Assembly: GCF_001423125.1 (NCBI RefSeq) | Contig: NZ_LMNW01000023.1 | Span: forward strand, 63,199-127,198 | Direction: 5' to 3' | Length of the DNA: 64,000 nucleotides | Source of the DNA: Duganella sp. Leaf126 | GTDB taxonomy: Bacteria > Pseudomonadota > Gammaproteobacteria > Burkholderiales > Burkholderiaceae_D | Shown: positions 1-8,108 of the stretch, piece by piece | How the letters are laid out: each line of letters starts with the position of its first letter | Position numbering within the stretch: position 1 is the first letter of the stretch | Translations under genes and position numbers: made by a program | Notes under the pieces: generated by a model | Told to the model about the DNA's origin: nothing | Seen by the model: only the letters and a program-made list of their open reading frames with translations | The model's database searches: none

Positions 1-151
1 CCGGATACGAAGCGGTGATGGTGACGCTGGGCGGCGCAATCGAGGGAAAGCGCGCGATCGGCAGCTGCGGAATCGCGATCAGGCCGGCCAGGATGATGAA
101 CAGCGCCACCACCCAGGCGAACACGGGACGGTTGATGAAAAATTGCGGCAT
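1..151 (-). CDS. RND multidrug efflux permease, N-terminal 50 residues (partial)
   Basis: The gene runs off the left edge of the window. The visible start [18 protein letters not shown] followed by an [17 protein letters not shown] segment is the hallmark N-terminus of AcrB/MexB/AdeB-type inner-membrane proton-driven drug efflux permeases: a short cytoplasmic helix, the first membrane helix, then the start of the porter domain. A GGGAG ribosome site lies about 8 bases before the ATG. It is transcribed away from an AdeRS-like regulator pair across a 324-base divergent spacer, so that pair probably controls it. Unlike acrAB or adeABC, the permease rather than the membrane-fusion protein is the first gene. 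Family certain, substrate unknown. Confidence 0.88.
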   Translation of the reverse strand, partial: MPQFFINRPVFAWVVALFIILAGLIAIPQLPIARFPSIAPPSVTITASYP

Positions 152-475
152 ATGGTTACTCCCGGTTGACGCGGTGCGCGCCCGGTTGCCGGGTGGTGGC
201 CGGGGACAGCGCCCCGTCTGGGGTCCGGCGCGGCGGCGGTCGTCTCGTGTGGTTCGTCATCATCGGTGCCAGCATTGCTGCTGCGGTATCGGGTGGTGGA
301 TCGTTGGCCGGCGAGTGTAGCGGCGCTCGATGGGGGTTCGATGGCGGTTGTGTGGAGATCGTGTGGAGCGCAACAATAGGCATGTGCGATGCCGAAACGG
401 CGCAATTGTGCTTCTTGCAGCTGGCGCGGATGCGGTACATTGAGCGCTTTCCGCATTCACCTGATTCCGATTGCC
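152..475. promoter_or_regulatory. Divergent intergenic region between RND pump and two-component genes
   Basis: This 324-base spacer must hold the promoters of both the efflux permease and the response regulator. I see no convincing gene and cannot pick out a clear operator by eye. Confidence 0.4.
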
Positions 476-1216
476 ATGTCCACGCTATTTACCGGCACCG
501 CGCCGCCGCTTCCCGCCACCAGGGGCCTGATCCTGATCGTCGAAGACGAACCGGAAATCGTCGAGATCGTGCGCGCCTACCTGGCCCGTGACGGCTTTCG
601 CACCGCCACGGCGGCCAATGGCCACGAGGGTTTGCGCCAGCACCTGGCCCACAATCCCGACCTGGTCATCCTCGATGTGGCGATGCCCGAACTCGATGGC
701 TGGGAGGTGCTCACCGAGCTGCGGCGCCGTGGCGATACGCCGGTGATCATGCTGACCGCGCACGACCAGGACATCGACAAGCTGACGGGACTGCGCATCG
801 GCGCCGACGATTACGTCGTCAAGCCGTTCAATCCCTCGGAGGTGGTGGCGCGCGTGCGCGCCGTGCTGCGCCGCACGCAGGCCAACCGCGCCAGTGCCGA
901 CAAGGCGCGCATCCTGGAATGCGGTCCCCTGCGCATCGACCTCGACCTGCACCAGGCCCACGCCGTGATCGACGGCGTCGCGCTGGCCCTGCCGCTGACG
1001 CTGACCGAGTTCCGGCTGGCGGCGTACCTGGCGCGCACGCCCCAGCGCGTGGTGGCGCGGTCGGAACTGCTGACGGCCTGCCTGCCCGAAGGCGATACCC
1101 TCGAGCGCACGGTGGACAGCCATATCAGCAAGCTGCGCCGCAAACTCGAGGACGCCCGCATCGTCGGCATGCCGTTCAGCATCCGCGGCGTCGGTTACCG
1201 CATGGCGGCGGAATGA
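476..1216 (+). CDS. AdeR/BaeR-like OmpR-family response regulator
   Basis: A 246-residue DNA-binding response regulator. The receiver domain (about 17-130) has the acidic pair in LIVEDEP, phospho-acceptor Asp67 in LVILDVAMPELDGWEV, and the conserved lysine at 116 in VVKPF. A winged-helix OmpR-type output domain follows (about 145-245), ending in the typical RGVGYRM. The stretches TPVIMLTAHDQDIDKL and LERTVDSHISKLRRKLE closely follow AdeR of Acinetobacter, the regulator of an RND pump, which fits the adjacent divergent RND permease. The ATG at 476 is chosen because upstream codons do not resemble the family. The stop overlaps the kinase start (ATGA). Confidence 0.92.
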   Translation: MSTLFTGTAPPLPATRGLILIVEDEPEIVEIVRAYLARDGFRTATAANGHEGLRQHLAHNPDLVILDVAMPELDGWEVLTELRRRGDTPVIMLTAHDQDIDKLTGLRIGADDYVVKPFNPSEVVARVRAVLRRTQANRASADKARILECGPLRIDLDLHQAHAVIDGVALALPLTLTEFRLAAYLARTPQRVVARSELLTACLPEGDTLERTVDSHISKLRRKLEDARIVGMPFSIRGVGYRMAAE

Positions 1217-2283
1217 CGCGCCGCCAGGGCCTGGGCGGCCAGATCCTGCGCTCGATGATCACGGTGGTGGTCGGCGTGAGCGTGGTCGTCATGGTCTGCC
1301 TGTACGCGTTTTACGCCCTGCTGTTCCTGTACAACCCGGCGCCGCCGCAGCCGGACAGCGCCGACTACTGGACGCCCGAGTGGTCGGAGTGGATCTTCAT
1401 GGGGGCGATGGTCATCCTCAGCGCGGCCATCGCCGTGGTGTTCGCCACGCGGCTGACGCGCCGCCTGCTGACGCCCCTCAATTCCGTCGCCGACGCCGTG
1501 CGCCGCGTGGCCCATGGCGACCTGGCCGCGCGCGCGTTGGCAGGCGACCGTGCGCTGGGCGAAACGGCCGCGCTGGTGGACGACTTCAATTCGATGGCCG
1601 AGCGCCTGCAGCGCACGGCGCTCGAACTCAACATCTGGAATGCCGCCATCGCCCACGAGCTGCGCACCCCGGTGACCATCCTGCGCGGGCGACTGCAGGG
1701 CCTGGCCGAGGGCGTGTTTGTGCCTGATGAAGCACAGTTCCGCAGCCTGCTCGGGCAGGTCGAGAACCTGTCGCGGCTGATCGACGACCTGCGCGTGCTG
1801 AGCCTGGCCGACAGCGGCCACCTCGCTCTGCGCAGGGCGCCGGTGGACCTGGCGCGCGAACTGGCGGACCTGCTGGCACTGCTCGCGCCGGGCTTTTCCG
1901 CGGCCGGATCGCGCCTGACATCGGACCTGTTCCCGGGCACGGTGGTCTGCGACATCATCCGCGTGCGCCAGGTCGTCCAGGCCTTGCTCGACAACGCACG
2001 CCGGTATGCACAGCCGGGCACCGTGCGGGTCACTACCGTGCGCGACGGCAGCGCCGTGCGCCTGCAGGTCGAAGACGACGGTCCCGGCCTCGGTGACGAG
2101 CTGGCAGGCAATGTGTTTGCCGCTTTCAATCGCGGCAACGATTCGCGCTCCCGCGCCAGCGGTGGCAGCGGGCTGGGCCTGGCGGTGGTGCGCGCCATCG
2201 CCGAGGCCCACGGCGGCGCGGCGAGCTACCGGCGCAACCGGCGCGGCGGCGCCAGCTTCGAGGTGGTCTTGCACTGCCCGTAG
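1213..2283 (+). CDS. AdeS/BaeS-like sensor histidine kinase
   Basis: A 356-residue inner-membrane sensor kinase paired with the preceding regulator (4-base ATGA overlap, so translationally coupled). Two membrane segments (about 13-40 and 60-80) flank a very short periplasmic loop. A HAMP linker follows (80-135), then the dimerisation helix with phospho-acceptor His148 in AIAHELRTPVT, then the HATPase domain with N-box LLDNARRYA, G1 DDGPG and G2 GGSGLGL. The tiny periplasmic loop suggests the signal is sensed at the membrane, as expected for drug or envelope stress. Inferred role: control of the divergent RND pump. Confidence 0.9.
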   Translation: MTRRQGLGGQILRSMITVVVGVSVVVMVCLYAFYALLFLYNPAPPQPDSADYWTPEWSEWIFMGAMVILSAAIAVVFATRLTRRLLTPLNSVADAVRRVAHGDLAARALAGDRALGETAALVDDFNSMAERLQRTALELNIWNAAIAHELRTPVTILRGRLQGLAEGVFVPDEAQFRSLLGQVENLSRLIDDLRVLSLADSGHLALRRAPVDLARELADLLALLAPGFSAAGSRLTSDLFPGTVVCDIIRVRQVVQALLDNARRYAQPGTVRVTTVRDGSAVRLQVEDDGPGLGDELAGNVFAAFNRGNDSRSRASGGSGLGLAVVRAIAEAHGGAASYRRNRRGGASFEVVLHCP

Positions 2284-2390
2284 CGGAGCGCGGGCGGCGC
2301 GATCTCCACCGGATCTCCACACAGCGCCCATCCAATCTGCATGAACCGAGATTAACCTGCCGATCTTTGTAGTCGTCAAAAGGCAGGGAT

Positions 2391-3452
2391 ATGTTTCGAT
2401 CGTCACCGACAATCACCGTGCGCTCGGGCGCCCACGGCTCCACCGCGCTGGCGCGCGCCCGCGAATACGTCAAGCTGCTGGCGCGCAGCGTGATCCATCC
2501 CCACGCCAGCCACGTCTGGCTGGGACTGCTGAACTCCGATCCGCTGTTCCACCAGCTCGTTGCGCTGCGTCCGCGCCTGGTCGGCAAGGTGTTCCGCCCT
2601 TACCTGTCCGGCACGCTCGACAGCAGCCAGCGCGCAGCGCTGCTGGTGGGCCACTATCACTGCATCCTGCGGCAGGGCTGGGGGCCATTGGTGGTGCAGG
2701 CGGCCGGCAGCGGCGTTACGCTCGGCCAGGTTGCCGGCAAATCCGGCGCTGTGCTGCGGCTGGTGCTGCGCGCCGTCGAGCCGATGGAACGCGAGGGAGA
2801 GCTGGCGCTGCAGCTGTTCCATGGCGATGCGCTGGTGACCACCTGCGCGTTTTCGCTGATCGACACCGGCGATGGCATCCATATCAGCGTCGGTTGTCTG
2901 CAGGGCCCGAGAGACGGTCACGGCGGCGGGCGCGCCATCGTACGGGAAGCCACGCGCGCGCTGCACGGCATGCGGCCGAAAAGCCTGCTGATCAAGCTGC
3001 TGTGCGCCATTGGCCAGCGCTACCGCTGCAAGGGTCTCTGCCTGGTGGGTAACCGCAACCGCGCCGTGCAGCGCGCCATCAGGCAAGGCAAGGTCCATGC
3101 CGACTACGACGGTTTCTGGCGCGAGTGCGGCGCGACGGCGCGCCCCGACGGCGACTACGCGCTGCCCTGCGCGCCGCTGGCAGCGCCGGACCTGGCGGCA
3201 ATCGCGTCCGGCAAGCGCGCGGCCGCGCGCCACCGCTTCGAGCTGCTGCGCCAGATCACGGACGCGCTCTGCGCCATCCTGCATCGGGCCACGCAGACTA
3301 GTCAGCCCGGTCAGGCACAGCAGCAGGCGCGCCACGCGCGGGCCACGGAGGCGGCCAGGCAGCAGCAGAGACCGTTTACACAGCCCGGCCGCTACGCCAG
3401 CGCGGCAATCGGTTGCAGGGTCTTGATCGGCAATCGTCAAACTGCGTCATAA
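2391..3452 (+). CDS. VirK/YbjX family protein (DUF535)
   Basis: A 353-residue protein. The central part, with FSLIDTGDGIHISVGCLQGP followed by ALHGMRPKSLLIKLL and LVGNRNRA, is characteristic of the VirK/YbjX (DUF535) family, which is linked to envelope and virulence traits in enterobacteria but has no settled biochemistry. The C-terminal 50 residues are Gln/Arg-rich and likely disordered. Its TAA stop overlaps the ATG of the next gene by one base. No signal peptide, so probably cytoplasmic. Confidence 0.8.
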   Translation: MFRSSPTITVRSGAHGSTALARAREYVKLLARSVIHPHASHVWLGLLNSDPLFHQLVALRPRLVGKVFRPYLSGTLDSSQRAALLVGHYHCILRQGWGPLVVQAAGSGVTLGQVAGKSGAVLRLVLRAVEPMEREGELALQLFHGDALVTTCAFSLIDTGDGIHISVGCLQGPRDGHGGGRAIVREATRALHGMRPKSLLIKLLCAIGQRYRCKGLCLVGNRNRAVQRAIRQGKVHADYDGFWRECGATARPDGDYALPCAPLAAPDLAAIASGKRAAARHRFELLRQITDALCAILHRATQTSQPGQAQQQARHARATEAARQQQRPFTQPGRYASAAIGCRVLIGNRQTAS

Positions 3453-4891
3453 TGGCGGATACGCGTGCGCTTCAGCCGAAGCCGGCGTTTTCCAGGATAA
3501 AGTATGAAGACTGTCATCGCGCACCGATTCCGGATGCCGACCATTGCGGCGCGCAGCCACAGCTGCCTGGTGCGACACTGATCTCGGCGGGTACCGCGCA
3601 CTGGCTGCCGGACACCGATCGAGACATCAATCAAGACACTAAGCAAACCAACGCCAGCGCCGCGATCGGCGACCGCCTGCGCCAGGCGGCAGGCAGCCCG
3701 CGCGCCGGCCAGCAACCCGCAGCGCGCCTGGGCGGCCACGGCGCCATGCTGCCGCAGCCGGTGGGCCCGGGCGACGACGTCGACGCACTGCGCCGCGCCC
3801 AGCAGCGGCTGCGGCTGGCCCTCGACGGCGGCAAGATGGGCACCTGGGACATCGACCTGCGCAGCGGCGTGATGGCGTGTTCGGGGCTGTGCAAGGAAAA
3901 TTACGGCCGCTCTGCCGCCGCGCCGTTTACGTACGAAGATCTGGCGGCGTCGGTGCATCCGGACGATGTCGGGCACTGGCGCCGGGCGGTCACCGATGCC
4001 ATCGAGAGCGGCGGCGAGTTCGGCATCGATTACCGCGCCGTGTGGCCGGACGGCTCGATCCACTGGATGTACGTACGCGGCAATTGCGACCGCGACGACC
4101 AGGGCCGCGCCACCATGCTGTCGGGGATTTCGCTCGATGTGACCGAGCGCAGGCGCGCGCAGCAGCTGGAGCAGGAGCGCGCCGAGGCGGCCCTGCGCGA
4201 GAGCCAGAAAAAATCCGAGTTCCTGACGATCCTGGCGCACGAGCTACGCGGGCCGCTCGGCCCGGTGCGTGGCGCGCTGCAGGCATTGAAGCTGCGTGGC
4301 GACCATCCGAAGGAACGGGAGTTCCTGCGCGCGCTGGCCGAACGCCAGATCGATCACATGGTCGTGCTGATCGACGACCTGCTCGACCTGGCGCGCGTCG
4401 AACGCGGCGAGATCCGGCTGCGCTGCGACGCCATCGATCTGCGCACGCCGCTGCAGCTGGGCATCGAGGCCAACACTGCGCTGATCGAATCGCGCGGGCA
4501 GCACTTCGACGTCGCCGGTATCGACCAGCCGGTCATGGTGATGGCCGATCCGACGCGGGTGACCCAGATGGTATCGAACCTGCTCAACAATGCGTCGAAA
4601 TATACGCCCGCGCGCGGCCGCATCGGGCTGCAGCTCACGCAATGCGATGGAACAGTCGAGATCTGCGTGATCGACAACGGCGTGGGCCTGGAAGCCTCGG
4701 CGCTCGAACGCATCTTTAACATGTTCGAACAGGTGGAAGACCAGAAAGCGCAGGCACAGGGCGGCCTGGGCATCGGGCTGGCCCTCACCCGCCAGCTCGC
4801 GCAGCTGCACGGTGGTACCGTGACAGTGCACAGCGACGGCATCGGCCATGGCTGCCGTTTCTCGCTCGCGCTGCCGCTGATGGCGGCCTGA
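3452..4891 (+). CDS. PAS-domain sensor histidine kinase
   Basis: A soluble hybrid-less histidine kinase of 479 residues if it starts at the ATG overlapping the previous stop. A PAS/PAC domain spans about 118-232 (ending ISLDVTERRRAQQ), then a short coiled coil, the dimerisation helix with His263 in FLTILAHELRGPLG, and an HATPase domain with N-box NLLNNASKYTPA and G-boxes DNGVGLE and GGLGIGLAL. The first 100 residues are low in recognisable structure, and an in-frame ATG at 3746 is a plausible alternative start. No response regulator is adjacent after it, so it looks orphan. Confidence 0.85.
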   Translation: MADTRALQPKPAFSRIKYEDCHRAPIPDADHCGAQPQLPGATLISAGTAHWLPDTDRDINQDTKQTNASAAIGDRLRQAAGSPRAGQQPAARLGGHGAMLPQPVGPGDDVDALRRAQQRLRLALDGGKMGTWDIDLRSGVMACSGLCKENYGRSAAAPFTYEDLAASVHPDDVGHWRRAVTDAIESGGEFGIDYRAVWPDGSIHWMYVRGNCDRDDQGRATMLSGISLDVTERRRAQQLEQERAEAALRESQKKSEFLTILAHELRGPLGPVRGALQALKLRGDHPKEREFLRALAERQIDHMVVLIDDLLDLARVERGEIRLRCDAIDLRTPLQLGIEANTALIESRGQHFDVAGIDQPVMVMADPTRVTQMVSNLLNNASKYTPARGRIGLQLTQCDGTVEICVIDNGVGLEASALERIFNMFEQVEDQKAQAQGGLGIGLALTRQLAQLHGGTVTVHSDGIGHGCRFSLALPLMAA

Positions 4892-5233
4892 GGTAACCCA
4901 GCCATTTTGCCGCTGACCAAGAGGTGTTGTTTTCGCTGCCGCCACCCGAGGACAACGCGGTTGCAGCCACCGCTTCGGGCAGGCGTGGCGGCGTGCACGG
5001 TTTTTTCGGCTCGGGATGGCGGCAACGTCCGCTTAGGTGGGAGAGCCCACGTTGAAAATTGAATTCGCATTGCATTCGTGACAGCTGTGTACCAGACTCA
5101 GCTTGTCTCCTCTGATTTCCAGCCCGGAAGTTTCACTATTCCAAGCAGGGATTGGAATTTTGCCCGCCAGTCTGGGGGCATTTTTTTTGGCTTGCGCGGG
5201 CGATGGCGCAAGACCGCACTGATCGATTCCATC
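4892..5233. other. Intergenic region without recognised feature
   Basis: 342 bases between the PAS kinase and the next gene. It contains no convincing ORF or RNA gene; a T-run near 5180 follows only weak pairing. Presumably holds the promoter of the next gene. Confidence 0.4.
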
Positions 5234-5797
5234 ATGAAGATTATCTGTATTGCGTGGGGTTCCCTGATCTGGCGGCCGGGCCAGTTGGTACTGGCTTCCG
5301 ACTGGCATGCCGGAGGCCCTTTGCTGCCGCTGGAGTTTGCTCGAGACAGCGACGACAGCGACGAACTGGCCCTGGTCTTGTGCAACGGGGCCGCGCCGGT
5401 GCCGACCTACTGGGCCCGCATGGCAACCGACGACCTCGACGTGGCGAAGGCACAGCTGCAGCAGCGCGAAAAAATTGCAGCAGATCGTCCCGAGTGGGTC
5501 GGCTGCATCGGCGCGGCGCAAGACCGTCACGACGCCGTGTCCGACACCATCGGCAACTGGCTTGCCGCACACGATGCCGACTGCGCGATCTGGACCGCGA
5601 TTCCGCCAAAATTTCATCATCAAAATGGCCGGGTGCCCACCGAAGCGGAAGCCATCGCTTTTCTGACGTCGTTACGCGGCGAGGCGCGCGTTACCGCGGA
5701 AGACTACATCCGCCGGGTGCCGGCCGACATCATGACGGCGTACCGGGTCCGGTTCGGAGAACTGCTGCACTGGACGCCGCTGCCCTGCACCGCGTGA
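5234..5797 (+). CDS. Gamma-glutamylcyclotransferase-like hypothetical protein
   Basis: A 187-residue cytoplasmic protein starting MKIICIAWGSLIWRPGQL. The initial strand plus a GSLIW-type turn resembles the YGSLLW motif at the substrate pocket of gamma-glutamylcyclotransferase/ChaC-like folds, and the following text about EFAR and LVL strands fits a small beta-barrel. I cannot identify the catalytic glutamate with confidence, so the enzymatic assignment is tentative. The ATG at 5234 is preferred because upstream codons have no family character. Confidence 0.55.
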   Translation: MKIICIAWGSLIWRPGQLVLASDWHAGGPLLPLEFARDSDDSDELALVLCNGAAPVPTYWARMATDDLDVAKAQLQQREKIAADRPEWVGCIGAAQDRHDAVSDTIGNWLAAHDADCAIWTAIPPKFHHQNGRVPTEAEAIAFLTSLRGEARVTAEDYIRRVPADIMTAYRVRFGELLHWTPLPCTA

Positions 5798-6009
5798 GCG
5801 GCGCGAGGGCGCTGCCCGGCTGCCTGCCGCCCCGGGAGTGGCCTGTCGCCCATGGTTGCCGATGTGGCCGATCAGCGCCGAAGTGGCCGAGCATCGCCGA
5901 TCGGACGGCCCCTCACCGCGTCGCCTGTTGCGTGACACAACAAGTAAAAGAATTCGGCTGATGTGCCTTTAATAATGAAAGATTTGCGGTCTGTCGGGAC
6001 CTATCGACC

Positions 6010-6033
6010 GTCCGCTTTCGCCCCGAAGCGGAC
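6010..6033 (-). repeat. Array palindrome copy 1 (left boundary, divergent core)
   Basis: Perfect 8-bp arms GTCCGCTT/AAGCGGAC around an 8-base loop. The arms match the other array repeats but the centre is CGCCCC rather than TTGGCCG. It ends 7 bases from the stop of the first array gene and marks the left end of the AT-richer block. Confidence 0.75.
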
Positions 6034-6040
6034 ATTCGCG

Positions 6041-6547
6041 TCAGCTTTGAGAAGTCAGTCCTAGCCTCCACAACTCCGGGCTGTCACGCCGGAATCCCAA
6101 GTTAGCAAACATGCGTTGTGCACGTTCATTCTCGGAATGCACGTCCGCCGTGAGTTCCTTTAGTTTGAGGTCGTCCTTTGCGTAGATGGCCAAAATACTG
6201 ACTGCTTCTTTCATATAACCACGTCCCCAACACGCACTTTTCAACATGCACCCGACCTCCGCCGATTGGAGAAGTGCATTGAAGCTGTGTAGTCCACAGG
6301 TACCCACTAGCGTGCCGGTCTCTTTTATTACAACACCCCACTCCAGGGATTTCCCCTCCAACAAAAGTCTGCTGATACTCTTGAGCATAAGAGAAACCGT
6401 CGCCAAGTTTTCGAACGGTTTCTCATCTGTAAATTTCATCACAAATGCATCGCCGTAAATATCGAACAGCTCATAGGCATCGCTATGAACCATGGGTCTC
6501 AGCTCAATCCGGCGACTCTGCAGTAGGGGAAGGACGACGGGTAACAT
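6041..6547 (-). CDS. RimJ/RimL-type GNAT N-acetyltransferase (array gene 1)
   Basis: A 168-residue GNAT of the Acetyltransf_3 class. RRIELRPMVHSDAYELFDIYGD is the usual first strand-helix. The acetyl-CoA motif A is seen as ACWGRGYMKEAVSILAIYA, and the C-terminal SENERAQRMFANLGF segment is typical of RimL-like enzymes. Substrate unknown; GNATs are common cargo of mobile gene arrays. It is the 3'-most gene of the minus-strand array, with codon use much less GC-biased than the flanking chromosome. Confidence 0.82.
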   Translation of the reverse strand: MLPVVLPLLQSRRIELRPMVHSDAYELFDIYGDAFVMKFTDEKPFENLATVSLMLKSISRLLLEGKSLEWGVVIKETGTLVGTCGLHSFNALLQSAEVGCMLKSACWGRGYMKEAVSILAIYAKDDLKLKELTADVHSENERAQRMFANLGFRRDSPELWRLGLTSQS

Positions 6548-6606
6548 ACTCTCATCAAAAAACTAGCCGACAGATTACCAATATCATTTTCCAGCACGTC
6601 GTGAGC

Positions 6607-6630
6607 GGCCGCTGTTGGCCGATTGTTGAC
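6607..6630 (-). repeat. Array palindrome copy 2
   Basis: Contains GCTGTTGGCCGATTG, the array consensus core with central GGCC, flanked by GGCC and GAC arms. Lies 59 bases upstream of array gene 1 and 48 bases after the stop of array gene 2. Confidence 0.8.
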
Positions 6631-6678
6631 GACGACCACGCTGCCTCAACCGTACCTGGCATAAGGGAATCGCTCCAA

Positions 6679-7188
6679 TTAGTTCTCTAAAACCCCACTA
6701 TAACAACGCGATTGATACGAGGGAAGTTTATGTAATGGCTGCCCGTAAAGATGCAAATGATAGGTCGCTTCACGCCCTGCTGCACACGTAGAGTGTATTG
6801 CTTTGCTTGATAGGCAGATGAAATCCATGGATTTTACCTCTGTTTCTGAAACCGGCTTCACCGTTTTCGTTCGGAATTCGAAAATTTCGTAAGTTACGTT
6901 GAGTTCGTTACCCGATAATCCAACAATAACGGCCCAGGTTTGATGTTCATGCGGAGCGCTTTGTACACCAGCGGCATCGGAGACGAGATATAAGGAGGGC
7001 CCAAAATCAGCCTCATAGAGTGGATACACAAGCTCCTCACTATCTATGGCTTTACGATACCTTTTCTTATCCAACTCGACGGATTTCGCAAGAACTACCA
7101 TTGATACCCCTATGCAATTTAGTTGTCCCTCAGTAGGCTCATCGTTGAGTTTTAGTTCTAACAAATTATCAAAGAATTTTTTTATCAT
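6679..7188 (-). CDS. Cysteine-dioxygenase-like cupin protein (array gene 2)
   Basis: A 169-residue cupin. SAPHEHQTWAVIVGLSGNEL carries the HxH metal pair, and TYHLHLYGQ supplies the third histidine, the layout seen in the cysteine dioxygenase/COG5553 group of non-haem iron thiol dioxygenases. Substrate cannot be told; a thiol oxidised by molecular oxygen is the family expectation. The ATG at 7188 is chosen: the open frame continues upstream but those codons only translate palindrome copy 3, so they are not protein. Confidence 0.75.
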   Translation of the reverse strand: MIKKFFDNLLELKLNDEPTEGQLNCIGVSMVVLAKSVELDKKRYRKAIDSEELVYPLYEADFGPSLYLVSDAAGVQSAPHEHQTWAVIVGLSGNELNVTYEIFEFRTKTVKPVSETEVKSMDFICLSSKAIHSTCAAGREATYHLHLYGQPLHKLPSYQSRCYSGVLEN

Positions 7189-7203
7189 GAATAGGTTGTT
7201 AAT

Positions 7204-7227
7204 GTCCGCTTTTGGCCGTTCTCGGCC
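7204..7227 (-). repeat. Array palindrome copy 3
   Basis: GTCCGCTTTTGGCCG core preceded by AAT. Lies 15 bases upstream of the start of array gene 2. Confidence 0.8.
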
Positions 7228-7282
7228 GGTCGCGCTAGCATAGCATGTTGCCGTTACGAAAACATCATGATCAACCCCGAGA

Positions 7283-7306
7283 CGCCGTTGTCGCCCAAGA
7301 GCGGCC
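7283..7306 (+). repeat. Array palindrome copy 3b, inverted orientation
   Basis: Reads GCCCAAGAGCGGCCAT on the plus strand, i.e. the consensus in the opposite orientation to the other copies. It ends 7 bases from the stop of array gene 3 and forms an inverted pair with copy 3 across about 55 bases. Confidence 0.6.
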
Positions 7307-7313
7307 ATACTCA

Positions 7314-7550
7314 TCATTCTTGCTTCGGCTTTTTCTGGAAACGATCGCCATCCGGATCCAGATCTCTGTGTTCGCGAACAACTGGAAGTTGAAGTTTGAA
7401 CCAGAGGTGTCCCATCATCTCGGCAAGGCCACGCAAGTGCGCAGTCCGCTCGTCTTCCGGCAGTGTGCGAATGATGCTATCTGATCCGTTGAGAGCCTCA
7501 CCAATGCGTTCGTAGGCATCCATAAGCTTCTGCGCGGTTGAATGATCCAT
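7314..7550 (-). CDS. Hypothetical protein (array gene 3)
   Basis: A 78-residue, strongly charged, probably all-helical cytoplasmic protein beginning MDHSTAQKLMDAYERIGEAL. No family recognised. C-terminus is a lysine/glutamine-rich tail (KKPKQE). It is bracketed by palindrome copies 3b and 4 like the other array genes. Confidence 0.6.
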   Translation of the reverse strand: MDHSTAQKLMDAYERIGEALNGSDSIIRTLPEDERTAHLRGLAEMMGHLWFKLQLPVVREHRDLDPDGDRFQKKPKQE

Positions 7551-7604
7551 TTTTACCCTAGCAATTTTTCTAGTTAATTACTCGACCGGATCCGAAAATC
7601 TAAC

Positions 7605-7628
7605 GACCGCTCTTGGCCGTTAAACGCC
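7605..7628 (-). repeat. Array palindrome copy 4
   Basis: GACCGCTCTTGGCCG core. The TAA stop of array gene 4 (7620-7622) lies inside this copy. Confidence 0.8.
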
Positions 7629-8003
7629 ATGTGGCTGATAGACTCCAGCAACGGGCGCGCTACGGCGTGGAGTGGTGTCGATTCCGGCTTCGATGAGTGC
7701 CAGTACACCTTGAACCGCGACCTCCAGCTCATCTTGGTTGCAGACATATTCATCAAGCTTGCCAACGTGTCGATATGAAGAGCGGTTGAATCCCTCTTCA
7801 ATATCGTTGTACCAAATGGCATTCTCTCCAACTAGAGCTACAACCCAAAAACCGCCCCCTACCAGTCCGTGCGATTGCTCACTCCATTTCTGCGGAGTGA
7901 TTTTGATTGCATGCCAGAGTTTAGAAAGCTGAGGTGACATACGGGCCTCTGCCTTAATCACCAAGTCCCATAAGTCAACTTCTGAAATCGGTGTCCAGTC
8001 CAT
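7620..8003 (-). CDS. Hypothetical protein (array gene 4)
   Basis: A 127-residue protein, MDWTPISEVDLWDLVIKAEARM..., with a central GLVGGGFWVVALVGENAIWYNDIEEGFNRS stretch suggesting a small alpha/beta domain of the kind seen in uncharacterised SMI1/immunity-type proteins, though I cannot assign it. A good AAAGGA ribosome site precedes the ATG. The stop codon falls inside palindrome copy 4. Confidence 0.65.
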   Translation of the reverse strand: MDWTPISEVDLWDLVIKAEARMSPQLSKLWHAIKITPQKWSEQSHGLVGGGFWVVALVGENAIWYNDIEEGFNRSSYRHVGKLDEYVCNQDELEVAVQGVLALIEAGIDTTPRRSAPVAGVYQPHGV

Positions 8004-8026
8004 TACTTCTTTCCTTTTATGGCTAT

Positions 8027-8050
8027 GTCTGCTGTTGGCCGGTTGCCGTC
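8027..8050 (-). repeat. Array palindrome copy 5a
   Basis: GTCTGCTGTTGGCCGGTTG core followed by CCGTCTATGC. First of two adjacent copies in the spacer between array genes 4 and 5. Confidence 0.8.
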
Positions 8051-8062
8051 TATGCGAATTCC

Positions 8063-8084
8063 GTCCTTAGCCGCCGGTTCCTTC
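8063..8084 (-). repeat. Array palindrome copy 5b (degenerate)
   Basis: GTCCTTAGCCGCCGGTTCC followed by TTCTATGC. Matches copy 5a and its TATGC tail after a 2-base gap, so it is a decayed second copy in the same spacer. Confidence 0.5.
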
Positions 8085-8108
8085 TATGCTGGAATCGCGG
8101 TCAGCCCG

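Noticed and set aside
5926..5942. TGTTG/CAACA inverted repeat just left of the array.
   Set aside because: Arms of only 5 bases, no T-run and no second copy at the right boundary, so it is not supported as an attachment site or terminator.
7189..7317. Upstream extension of the cupin gene to an ATG at 7317.
   Set aside because: The extra 43 codons translate palindrome copies 3 and 3b and the cupin fold begins at the ATG at 7188.
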